The notes below the pieces were generated by a model that did not search any database, was not told the origin of the DNA, and saw only the letters and a program-made list of their open reading frames with translations. A stretch of DNA of 9,438 nt, from positions 1 through 9,438 of the forward strand of contig QMLL01000047.1 in the NCBI GenBank assembly GCA_003646715.1. The letters run 5' to 3'. Below are positions 1 to 5,562 of the stretch, piece by piece (the first letter of the stretch is position 1; each line of letters starts with the position of its first letter). A program made the position numbers and the translations under genes. The DNA is from Deltaproteobacteria bacterium (lineage in GTDB: Bacteria; Desulfobacterota; Syntrophobacteria; B119-G9).

Positions 1-504
1 CCAATTCCGGTTATTGCCTGTGTGAACGGCTTTGCACTTGGAGGCGGATGTGAGCTGGCTATGAGTTGTGACTTTATCTATGCGTCAGACAACGCTAGGT
101 TCGGCCAGCCTGAAATTAATCTGGGAATTATTCCCGGTTTTGGCGGAACTCAAAGGCTATCTCGCCTTGTTGGTAAAGCTCGCGCTCTTGAACTTTGTCT
201 CACCGGCGACATGATAGATGCTCAGGCAGCTCTTGAAATCGGCCTGGTTAACCAGGTAATACCTCAACACCAGCTAATGGAAGCAACTATGGATGTCGCA
301 AATTTGCTGGCAAGCAAGAGCAGAGTCGCACTAAGAGGAATTAAGCAGGTTATTCATAAGGGATTGGCAGTTGACTTGAGACATGGATGTGCCATGGAAG
401 TGGATGCCTTTGCAGTAGCGTTTTCCAGCGAAGATGCAAAAGAAGGTGTCGAGGCATTCATCGAAAAAAGACAACCCAACTTTACTGGTTCCCTGGATAA
501 GTAA
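1..504 (+). CDS. Enoyl-CoA hydratase/isomerase (crotonase), 5' end outside window
   Basis: Crotonase-superfamily enzyme expected to hydrate a trans-2-enoyl-CoA such as crotonyl-CoA to 3-hydroxyacyl-CoA in cytoplasmic beta-oxidation. The reading frame is open from base 1 and reads PIPVIACVNGFALGGGCELA, so the gene starts upstream; about 95 of the usual ~260 residues are missing. The GTG at position 22 encodes an internal valine of the conserved V-N-G-F-A strand and is not the start. Both catalytic glutamates of true hydratases are present: one in GGGCELA (codon at 52-54) and one in GQPEINLG (codon at 112-114), followed by the oxyanion-hole/CoA motif IIPGFGGTQRL. The C-terminus, EGVEAFIEKRQPNF, is typical of the family. 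The acyl-CoA dehydrogenase gene follows after 34 bases on the same strand, which suggests an operon for short-chain acyl-CoA oxidation. Short-chain substrate preference is inferred from that context. Confidence 0.95.
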   Translation, partial: PIPVIACVNGFALGGGCELAMSCDFIYASDNARFGQPEINLGIIPGFGGTQRLSRLVGKARALELCLTGDMIDAQAALEIGLVNQVIPQHQLMEATMDVANLLASKSRVALRGIKQVIHKGLAVDLRHGCAMEVDAFAVAFSSEDAKEGVEAFIEKRQPNFTGSLDK

Positions 505-538
505 CTGACATCAGAAGTAACGTACCAAAGGAGGAAAA

Positions 539-1687
539 ATGAATTTCGAGCTCACAGAAGAACAGAAAATGGTAAAAGAAATGGCAGCCCGCTTCGCCGA
601 ACAGGAAATCAAACCAGTAGCAGCGGAACTGGATAGAACTCACAAGCACCCTGAAGAAATCTGTAAGATGATGGGTGAACTCAAGCTAATGGGCATCACT
701 ATACCGGAAGAATATGGTGGCGGCGGAATGGACTACGTCAGCTACGTTCTTGCACTAATTGAAATATCAAAAGCGTGTGCATCCTGTGGCGTCATTATGA
801 GTGTGTGCAACAGCTTGTACAATTTTCCCGTGTATGCATTCGGGACCGAAGAACAGAAAAAGAAGTTCCTAACACCTGTGGCCAGCGGTGAAGCCCTTGG
901 ATGTTATGGCCTCACGGAGGCAGGGGCCGGATCAGATCCGGCGAGAATGCGAACCACTGCGGTTCTCGACGGCAACGAATGGGTCATTAATGGTGTAAAG
1001 AAGTTCATAACTAATGGTAACGTGGCCGATTACTGCGTGCTGGCTGCAGTAACAGACAAGGAAAAGGGTTACAAGGGAATAAGCTCTTTTGTGGTGGATC
1101 TTAAAAACACAAAAGGTTTTAGCGTGGGAACCCTTGAGGAAAAATTGGGTATCAAAGCTTCCGGAACCGCTGAGCTGGTTTTTGAAGACGCAAGAATTCC
1201 TAAAGAAAACCTGCTGGGAAAGCCTGGTGAAGGCTTTAAACAGATGTTGACGACTCTTGATGGTGGCCGAATCGGCATTGCTGCACAGGCAATTGGCATC
1301 GGAAGGGCCACTCTTGAAGAAGCAATCGAATACTCAAAAACCAGAGAACAGTTCGGCAGGCCGATCTCGTCATTTCAGGCAATACAGTGGAAACTAGCCG
1401 ATATGGCTACCAAGCTTGATGCCGCAGAACTCCTTGCACTGAGGGCAGCATGGCTGGAAGACAACGGCCGTGGATATGAAAAAGAAGCTGCCATGGCAAA
1501 ACTTTTCGCCTCTGATACAGCCATGTGGGCAGCAGTAGAAGGGGTTCAAATACTGGGTGGTTATGGGTACTGTAAAGATTACCCCATGGAACGACACATG
1601 CGAGATGCAAAAATCACGCAAATTTATGAAGGCACAAACGAAATCATGCGCCTTGTAATTGCCAGAAACATCTTAAAACAAAGATAA
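539..1687 (+). CDS. Acyl-CoA dehydrogenase, short-chain/butyryl-CoA type
   Basis: FAD-dependent acyl-CoA dehydrogenase of 382 residues, the usual length for the soluble family; it introduces the alpha-beta double bond of acyl-CoA and passes electrons to ETF. The N-terminal helical domain (about 1-115) is followed by family signature 1 at 122-133 (CYGLTEAGAGSD), the beta domain (about 120-230), and a C-terminal helical domain with REQFGRPI at 269-276 and signature 2 at 337-356 (QILGGYGY...YPMERHMRD). The catalytic base is E364 in QIYEGTNEIMR, the position used by short- and medium-chain enzymes. A strong Shine-Dalgarno AAAGGAGG (527-534) lies 4 bases before the ATG and fixes the start. The gene follows the crotonase by 34 bases with no terminator between them, so the two are probably co-transcribed. 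No etfBA genes are visible in the window. Butyryl-CoA specificity is likely from similarity and context but not proven. Confidence 0.95.
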   Translation: MNFELTEEQKMVKEMAARFAEQEIKPVAAELDRTHKHPEEICKMMGELKLMGITIPEEYGGGGMDYVSYVLALIEISKACASCGVIMSVCNSLYNFPVYAFGTEEQKKKFLTPVASGEALGCYGLTEAGAGSDPARMRTTAVLDGNEWVINGVKKFITNGNVADYCVLAAVTDKEKGYKGISSFVVDLKNTKGFSVGTLEEKLGIKASGTAELVFEDARIPKENLLGKPGEGFKQMLTTLDGGRIGIAAQAIGIGRATLEEAIEYSKTREQFGRPISSFQAIQWKLADMATKLDAAELLALRAAWLEDNGRGYEKEAAMAKLFASDTAMWAAVEGVQILGGYGYCKDYPMERHMRDAKITQIYEGTNEIMRLVIARNILKQR

Positions 1688-1708
1688 ATATCAAAGTACC
1701 AAATTCTT

Positions 1709-1740
1709 GGGCTGCTTTAGAAAAATCTAAGAAGCAGCCC
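1709..1740 (+). terminator. Stem-loop ending the crotonase/acyl-CoA dehydrogenase operon
   Basis: A perfect 9-bp GC-rich arm GGGCTGCTT (1709-1717) pairs with AAGCAGCCC (1732-1740). A further TAGA/TCTA pairing and an AAAA loop sit inside, with a 2-base bulge (AG, 1730-1731). It lies 21 bases after the acyl-CoA dehydrogenase stop and before holC. The sequence that follows is GGGGAAAATA rather than a T-run, so it may be a weak or factor-assisted terminator or an mRNA 3'-end stabiliser. Confidence 0.6.
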
Positions 1741-1787
1741 GGGGAAAATATAAATACTTTTGCTTGACCGACTGTTCCAGCTGAATT

Positions 1788-2234
1788 ATGCCTGTGATAC
1801 ACTTTGTGGAAACCAAGGAATCCGAGAAAAGTAAATGCCTTTGTTATTGGGTCGAGAAATTTTATTTGGCTGGGAAGAAGATACAGATAGTTGTCTCCGA
1901 GCATATTGAAGCACAAGATCTAGATTACCTCCTATGGGTTTTCAACCAAAGAAGTTTCATCCCCCATGCAATCGGTTATCCCGAAACCGATGACATCTTA
2001 ACTCCGGTACACATTCTCACTGAGGAAAGTAAAATCCCGGACAGCGAAGTATTGATCATGAGCCGTGAATGTGCTCTGGACTTTGTGTCACAATTCGAAG
2101 AAAGCGTAAATTTTATCTGCATGGATAATCAGGATCACAAGAAACAATGCAGAAATTACTGGATTGAAGCTAGAGATCGTGGTTTTACACTGAAACATCA
2201 TCGCTACAAACCTCTGGGGATGCTGAGAAATTAG
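1788..2234 (+). CDS. holC: DNA polymerase III subunit chi (HolC)
   Basis: Probable chi subunit of the DNA polymerase III clamp-loader complex, which links the replisome to single-strand-binding protein. Its 148 residues match the length of E. coli HolC (147). Recognisable family features are an N-terminal beta strand (PVIHFVET), an AGKKIQIVV strand (28-36), the LLWVFNQRSFIPHAIG segment (48-63, equivalent to 'ALW...SFVPH' in E. coli), the EVLIMS strand (87-92), VNFICMD (107-113) and a C-terminal RDRGFTLKHHRYK (129-141). An in-frame TGA at 1782-1784 means translation cannot begin earlier than codon 1785, so the ATG at 1788 is the only ordinary choice, yet no Shine-Dalgarno sequence is visible before it. 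The stop codon is one base from the next ATG, indicating coupling with the small TPR-like gene. I see no pepA or valS neighbour, which often accompany holC elsewhere. Confidence 0.85.
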   Translation: MPVIHFVETKESEKSKCLCYWVEKFYLAGKKIQIVVSEHIEAQDLDYLLWVFNQRSFIPHAIGYPETDDILTPVHILTEESKIPDSEVLIMSRECALDFVSQFEESVNFICMDNQDHKKQCRNYWIEARDRGFTLKHHRYKPLGMLRN

Positions 2235-2235
2235 C

Positions 2236-2490
2236 ATGTGGAATGGTGTTAAAAATTTTTTCTATAAGATAGGTGCCACCATAGCTATATTTCTGATGTG
2301 GCGAAGAATCAAACGTGAACCCCACCAGGCACCTTTTTGGGAACTTCAAACGGAACTATACTTGATTAAGGGAGATGTAACCAGGGCCAGAGAAACGATC
2401 GATAAAGCGCTCAATCTGTTTCCCAACAACGAAAGACTAATTGTAAAACTAAAAAGAGTTGAAGAACATGAAAGGGGAATACGTCAATAG
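2236..2490 (+). CDS. Small membrane-anchored TPR-like protein
   Basis: An 84-residue protein of unknown function. Residues 8-22 (FFYKIGATIAIFLMW) form a short hydrophobic stretch followed by the positive cluster RRIKR, consistent with one N-terminal membrane anchor with the rest in the cytoplasm. Residues 33-65 (PFWELQTELYLIKGD, then VTRARETIDKALNLFP) follow the tetratricopeptide helix-turn-helix pattern, with G46-D47 at the turn and alanines and P64 at the expected places. A third, highly charged helix (66-80) could be a capping helix. The start lies one base after the holC stop, without a good Shine-Dalgarno sequence of its own, so translation is probably coupled to holC. It ends 22 bases before the convergent ABC-F stop. 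A scaffold or adaptor role is plausible for a single TPR unit; no specific function can be given. Confidence 0.75.
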   Translation: MWNGVKNFFYKIGATIAIFLMWRRIKREPHQAPFWELQTELYLIKGDVTRARETIDKALNLFPNNERLIVKLKRVEEHERGIRQ

Positions 2491-2512
2491 AAGAACGCAT
2501 CAAGAGAACTCT

Positions 2513-4507
2513 CTACTTCGTAGCAGGCTCCTGTAAATTGTTATCTCCCCTCATGAACTCTTCTTCCAGTTCCTCTAGTTTCAATGCCACTTCTTCCCAC
2601 CTGGCAGTATATTTGTCAATTTTAGACTTGGTTTTGAGGTAATCCTGGTGCAGTTCTCGAAAAAGGTCCGGTTGCTCGTAAGTTTCCTGAGAGGCCAGCT
2701 GTTTGCTTAATTTATCCAGCAATTCATTAAGCTCACCAAGCTTCTCCTCTAGCTTTTCCAATTCCTCTAAAAGAGGCTTTTTCACCTTGTAGAACCGATT
2801 ACGTCGTTCTGCTTCCAGCCTCTTTTGCTCTTTCCGATCAACACTCTTTTTTCGTCCAGTTACCTTTTTGTCTCCAGTTTTATCTCTTGACTCCCCTGAC
2901 CACAGCCTCTTTTTCCACAGCCTTTCGTAGTCAGAGTAGTTGCCGGGAAAAAGTTCGGCCGTGCCATCGTGCACCACCAGAATCTTATTTGCGACTTTAT
3001 TTATTAGATGTCTGTCGTGGGTAATCAGGCAAATTGTCCCTTCGTAATTTAGAAGAGCTTCTTCCAAAACATCTCTCGATGGAATGTCCAGATGGTTGGT
3101 GGGTTCATCAAGGAGCAAGAGATTAGGCCGTAAGAGCAATAACTTACATAAAGTTAACCTGCTTCGTTCCCCACCACTTAATACCTTGACAAGCTTAAAC
3201 ACGTCGTCATCACGAAATAGAAATGCCCCCAGCAATGATCTGACAACCCCGTGTGAAATATCTTTTGCAACGTGCAATACTTCTTGAAGTACCGTATTTT
3301 CGGGATTCAAGTTCTCGAGTTGATGCTGTGAGAAATAACCGATTTTCACGCCATGAGACAACTTTCGCTCTCCGTCGTCCACAGGAACAACACCGGCAAT
3401 TAACTTGAGTAAAGTGCTCTTGCCGGCACCATTCGGCCCTATGAAAGCAATCCTATCTCCCCTTTCAATGGTCAGGTTAAGGGAACGAAAAAGCTTTCGC
3501 TTACCAAATTGCTTTGGAACATCTTTTAGCGCTACAAGGGTTTGAGGCCCCCTGTCAGGAGTAGGTAATTCGAAATGAATGGTTCCTGCCTGTTTCGGTA
3601 GTTCGATCTTGGGCATGTTTTCGAGCATTTTTAATCTGCTCTGAACCTGGCGTGCCCTATCTTTCCTGCTTCTGTTCCTGGCAATAAATTCTTCAATCTG
3701 CCGGATTCTAGCCTGCTGAGTCTTATATTCTGCGAGTAAATGATTTATTCTTTCCTGTTTTTTTTCAATATAAAAATCATAATTCCCTTCGTGAATGTAA
3801 AGAGACCCATTTTCTAGTTCAAAGATCCTCCTCACGACGTTGTTCAAGAAAACCCGGTCGTGGGAAATCAATATGAAAGCGGATCTAAAACTTGCAAGAT
3901 AGCTTTCAAACCAGAGCAATGACTCCATATCAAGATGGTTTGTCGGTTCATCAAGAAGCAGACAATCAGGTTCTGCTAGAAGAATTCTCGCAAGCGCCAC
4001 TCGCATGATCCATCCGCCGCTCAAATTTTCTACCGGAAGCTCTAACTTGTCATCATCAAAACCCAGTCCGGCCAATATTTTAAGAGCTCTGGCTTCTAGG
4101 TCATATCCTCCCATTCTTTCGAATTCTTCCAGGAGATAGCCCTGCCTTTCAGCAAGGGCAAGAGCTTCATTCTCGGAAATTGATCCGGAAAGCCGCTTAT
4201 CAATTTCTTCAAGTTCCTTCTCAATCTCCTTTAGATCATCAGAAATATCCAGAACCTGTTCAATTACCGTTTTACCCTTGAGTTCAAGAATGTCCTGTGG
4301 CAAATAACCTATTCGCAGGTGTTTATTCACGGAAACAGAACCTTTATCGGGCAGTTCTTTTCTCAGTATCAACCTGAAGATAGTTGTCTTTCCGGCTCCG
4401 TTTACTCCAACCAGACCAACGCGATCATCCGGACGTAAATGAAAACTCACGTTTCTCAGAATGTCCGTTTTGCCTATGCTCTTGGTAACACCAGAAAACG
4501 ATATCAT
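2513..4507 (-). CDS. ABC-F family ATPase, YheS-like
   Basis: A 664-residue soluble protein with two ABC ATPase domains and no membrane segments, hence ABC-F; members bind near the ribosomal E site and modulate translation. Domain 1 has Walker A GVNGAGKT (34-41), signature LSGGW (162-166), Walker B with LLLDEPTNHLD (183-193) and switch SHD (215-217). The inter-domain linker (about 240-315) has the basic NRSRKDRARQVQSRLKMLE segment. Domain 2 has GPNGAGKST (357-365), LSGGE (443-447), LLLLDEPTNHLD (463-474) and THD (496-498). Residues 535-660 form a basic stretch then a Glu/Leu/Lys-rich coiled coil. LSGGW, the linker and IGYFSQHQLE (389-398) resemble E. coli YheS (637 residues) more than EttA. 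All ATPase residues look intact. The start lies 3 bases after the phosphoribosyltransferase stop, with only a weak GGTAG-like site, suggesting coupling. A resistance role is possible for ABC-F proteins but nothing here points to one. Confidence 0.93.
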   Translation of the reverse strand: MISFSGVTKSIGKTDILRNVSFHLRPDDRVGLVGVNGAGKTTIFRLILRKELPDKGSVSVNKHLRIGYLPQDILELKGKTVIEQVLDISDDLKEIEKELEEIDKRLSGSISENEALALAERQGYLLEEFERMGGYDLEARALKILAGLGFDDDKLELPVENLSGGWIMRVALARILLAEPDCLLLDEPTNHLDMESLLWFESYLASFRSAFILISHDRVFLNNVVRRIFELENGSLYIHEGNYDFYIEKKQERINHLLAEYKTQQARIRQIEEFIARNRSRKDRARQVQSRLKMLENMPKIELPKQAGTIHFELPTPDRGPQTLVALKDVPKQFGKRKLFRSLNLTIERGDRIAFIGPNGAGKSTLLKLIAGVVPVDDGERKLSHGVKIGYFSQHQLENLNPENTVLQEVLHVAKDISHGVVRSLLGAFLFRDDDVFKLVKVLSGGERSRLTLCKLLLLRPNLLLLDEPTNHLDIPSRDVLEEALLNYEGTICLITHDRHLINKVANKILVVHDGTAELFPGNYSDYERLWKKRLWSGESRDKTGDKKVTGRKKSVDRKEQKRLEAERRNRFYKVKKPLLEELEKLEEKLGELNELLDKLSKQLASQETYEQPDLFRELHQDYLKTKSKIDKYTARWEEVALKLEELEEEFMRGDNNLQEPATK

Positions 4508-4510
4508 TTG

Positions 4511-5179
4511 CTACCTATCTCGCTCCAGTTCTTCTAGCATTTGTCTTACTTCATTTTCGTCCACGTCATACCAGTTTTTATAAGCGTCTGCCACCGCAAA
4601 TACGGGCAAACGACTAACATGAGGACATACAACCCTGTCTACTTCCTTCTCCAAGCGCCTGAAAGCACTCATAGAGGAAGTAGGGACAGCCACTATGATC
4701 CGGCGTGCTTCCTGGCTTCTCGCAGAACGAACGGCAGCAAGCATCGTGAAACCGGAAGCTAGACCGTCATCCACCAGTACCACTGAGCGATCTTTCAAGG
4801 AATCGACTTGAGACCACTTCCCAAAAAATTGTAGCCTCTTGTTGATGCTTGCCATTGCCTTTTTTTTCTGCATTTCTATATCTGCCTTGGTCAACCCCGA
4901 ATATTCCACTAATCTCTCATTTAACAACAGGAAACCATCTGAAGTTAAAGCTCCGAAACCCGCTTCCGGATTATCCGGAAATTGAAGCTTTCTAACTATC
5001 ATCAAAAACAGAGGAGCTTCAAGCTTAATCGCAATCGGTATTGCTACAGGAACACCACCGTTTGGTATTGCGAGAATGGCCATGTCATCTATTTTGAACT
5101 CTTCTAATCGTTCGGCCAGAACACTCCCGGCATGTTGACGGTCTCTGTATAAGGGTTCTGGAGGTTCATAGAAAACCAT
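4511..5179 (-). CDS. Phosphoribosyltransferase-domain protein
   Basis: A 222-residue protein of the type I phosphoribosyltransferase fold. The PRPP-binding loop is VVLVDDGLASGFTM (133-146), with the adjacent acidic pair D137-D138. The N-terminal YRDRQHAGSVLAERL (11-25), AIPNGGVPVA (37-46) and VRKLQFPDNPEAGFGA (62-77), together with a C-terminal YKNWYDVDENEV (200-211), match a widespread group of uncharacterised 'phosphoribosyltransferase' proteins that sometimes occur fused to hydrolases. The base or substrate is unknown; it is not clearly Apt, Hpt, Upp or PyrE. The ATG at 5179 is chosen because AAGGAG (5185-5190) lies 5 bases upstream; an in-frame ATG at 5281 would add 34 residues with no homology-like features and no ribosome site. 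The gene heads a two-gene operon with the ABC-F gene, 3 bases downstream. Whether these neighbours work together is not known. Confidence 0.88.
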   Translation of the reverse strand: MVFYEPPEPLYRDRQHAGSVLAERLEEFKIDDMAILAIPNGGVPVAIPIAIKLEAPLFLMIVRKLQFPDNPEAGFGALTSDGFLLLNERLVEYSGLTKADIEMQKKKAMASINKRLQFFGKWSQVDSLKDRSVVLVDDGLASGFTMLAAVRSARSQEARRIIVAVPTSSMSAFRRLEKEVDRVVCPHVSRLPVFAVADAYKNWYDVDENEVRQMLEELERDR

Positions 5180-5184
5180 CAGCA

Positions 5185-5190
5185 CTCCTT
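5185..5190 (-). promoter_or_regulatory. Ribosome-binding site of the phosphoribosyltransferase gene
   Basis: Read on the minus strand the sequence is AAGGAG-TGCTG-ATG, a near-consensus Shine-Dalgarno with a 5-base spacer. It selects the ATG at 5179 over the upstream in-frame ATG at 5281. Confidence 0.85.
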
Positions 5191-5310
5191 CCGTGATGTG
5201 GACAATTGTTCTTAGAATCTTTGTTTGACTTTCAGAAGAAACTTGGTTTACACACCTTGTGTTGCTGTACCCACAATCCAACTAGCGGTAATAGTTCCCT
5301 CATTTGGATT

Positions 5311-5339
5311 AGCCTGCTGAATCTGTGTTTCAACAGGCT
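5311..5339. repeat. Inverted repeat / hairpin in divergent intergenic region
   Basis: AGCCTG (5311-5316) pairs with CAGGCT (5334-5339); after one C/A mismatch, TGAA (5318-5321) pairs with TTCA (5329-5332), leaving a 7-base loop. No T-run follows on either strand, so it is not a standard intrinsic terminator. It lies about 130 bases upstream of the phosphoribosyltransferase start and could be an operator or part of a leader. Confidence 0.5.
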
Positions 5340-5562
5340 TCTATATGAAAACTCAAAATACCATATTACTTTAACTTCTCTAATTCACCTTAAATACAGA
5401 TAATCCAGCTCCTTGAGGAACTATGTCGTGCACTTTTTCAAAAAATATCGCGAATATCGTTTTTTCTCCAGCTTTTCTACTAGCTTTTTACATAATTTTG
5501 AAGTATAAACTAGTGTTTAGGGCAAGGGGTCACCAAAGATACACCAACTAGGGTACTTAAAA

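Larger units (their letters stand above)
5180..5562. other. Divergent intergenic region with several dyad elements
   Basis: This 383-base AT-rich region separates the divergent phosphoribosyltransferase and UDP-sugar dehydratase genes and should hold both promoters. I could not find a convincing -35/-10 pair for either. Visible structure: a hairpin at 5311-5339; a 16-bp imperfect palindrome AGCTCCTTGAGGAACT at 5407-5422; an A6...T6-flanked element around ATATCGCGAATATCG (5440-5465); and the pentamer ACTAG at 5281, 5479, 5509 and 5547. No RNA gene or convincing small coding region is seen. Confidence 0.6.

Noticed and set aside
22..24. GTG at 22 as the start of the crotonase
   Set aside because: It encodes the internal valine of the conserved V-N-G-F-A-L-G-G-G-C-E-L-A strand; the frame is open to base 1 and the oxyanion-hole motif normally lies about 100 residues into the protein.
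1764..1792. TTGACC...TATGCC as a holC promoter
   Set aside because: The -10 match is poor (3 of 6) and would place the transcription start downstream of the holC ATG.
1069..1916. Several minus-strand open frames opposite the acyl-CoA dehydrogenase and holC
   Set aside because: They are overlapping shadows of well-supported plus-strand coding sequence, with no family-like motifs.
5180..5281. N-terminal 34-residue extension of the phosphoribosyltransferase from ATG 5281
   Set aside because: There is no ribosome site at 5281, while AAGGAG precedes ATG 5179, and the family-like sequence begins after residue 35.
5283..5296. GCGGTA-containing sequence resembling an ops/JUMPstart element upstream of the glycan gene
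   Set aside because: Only six core bases match and the surrounding JUMPstart sequence is absent.
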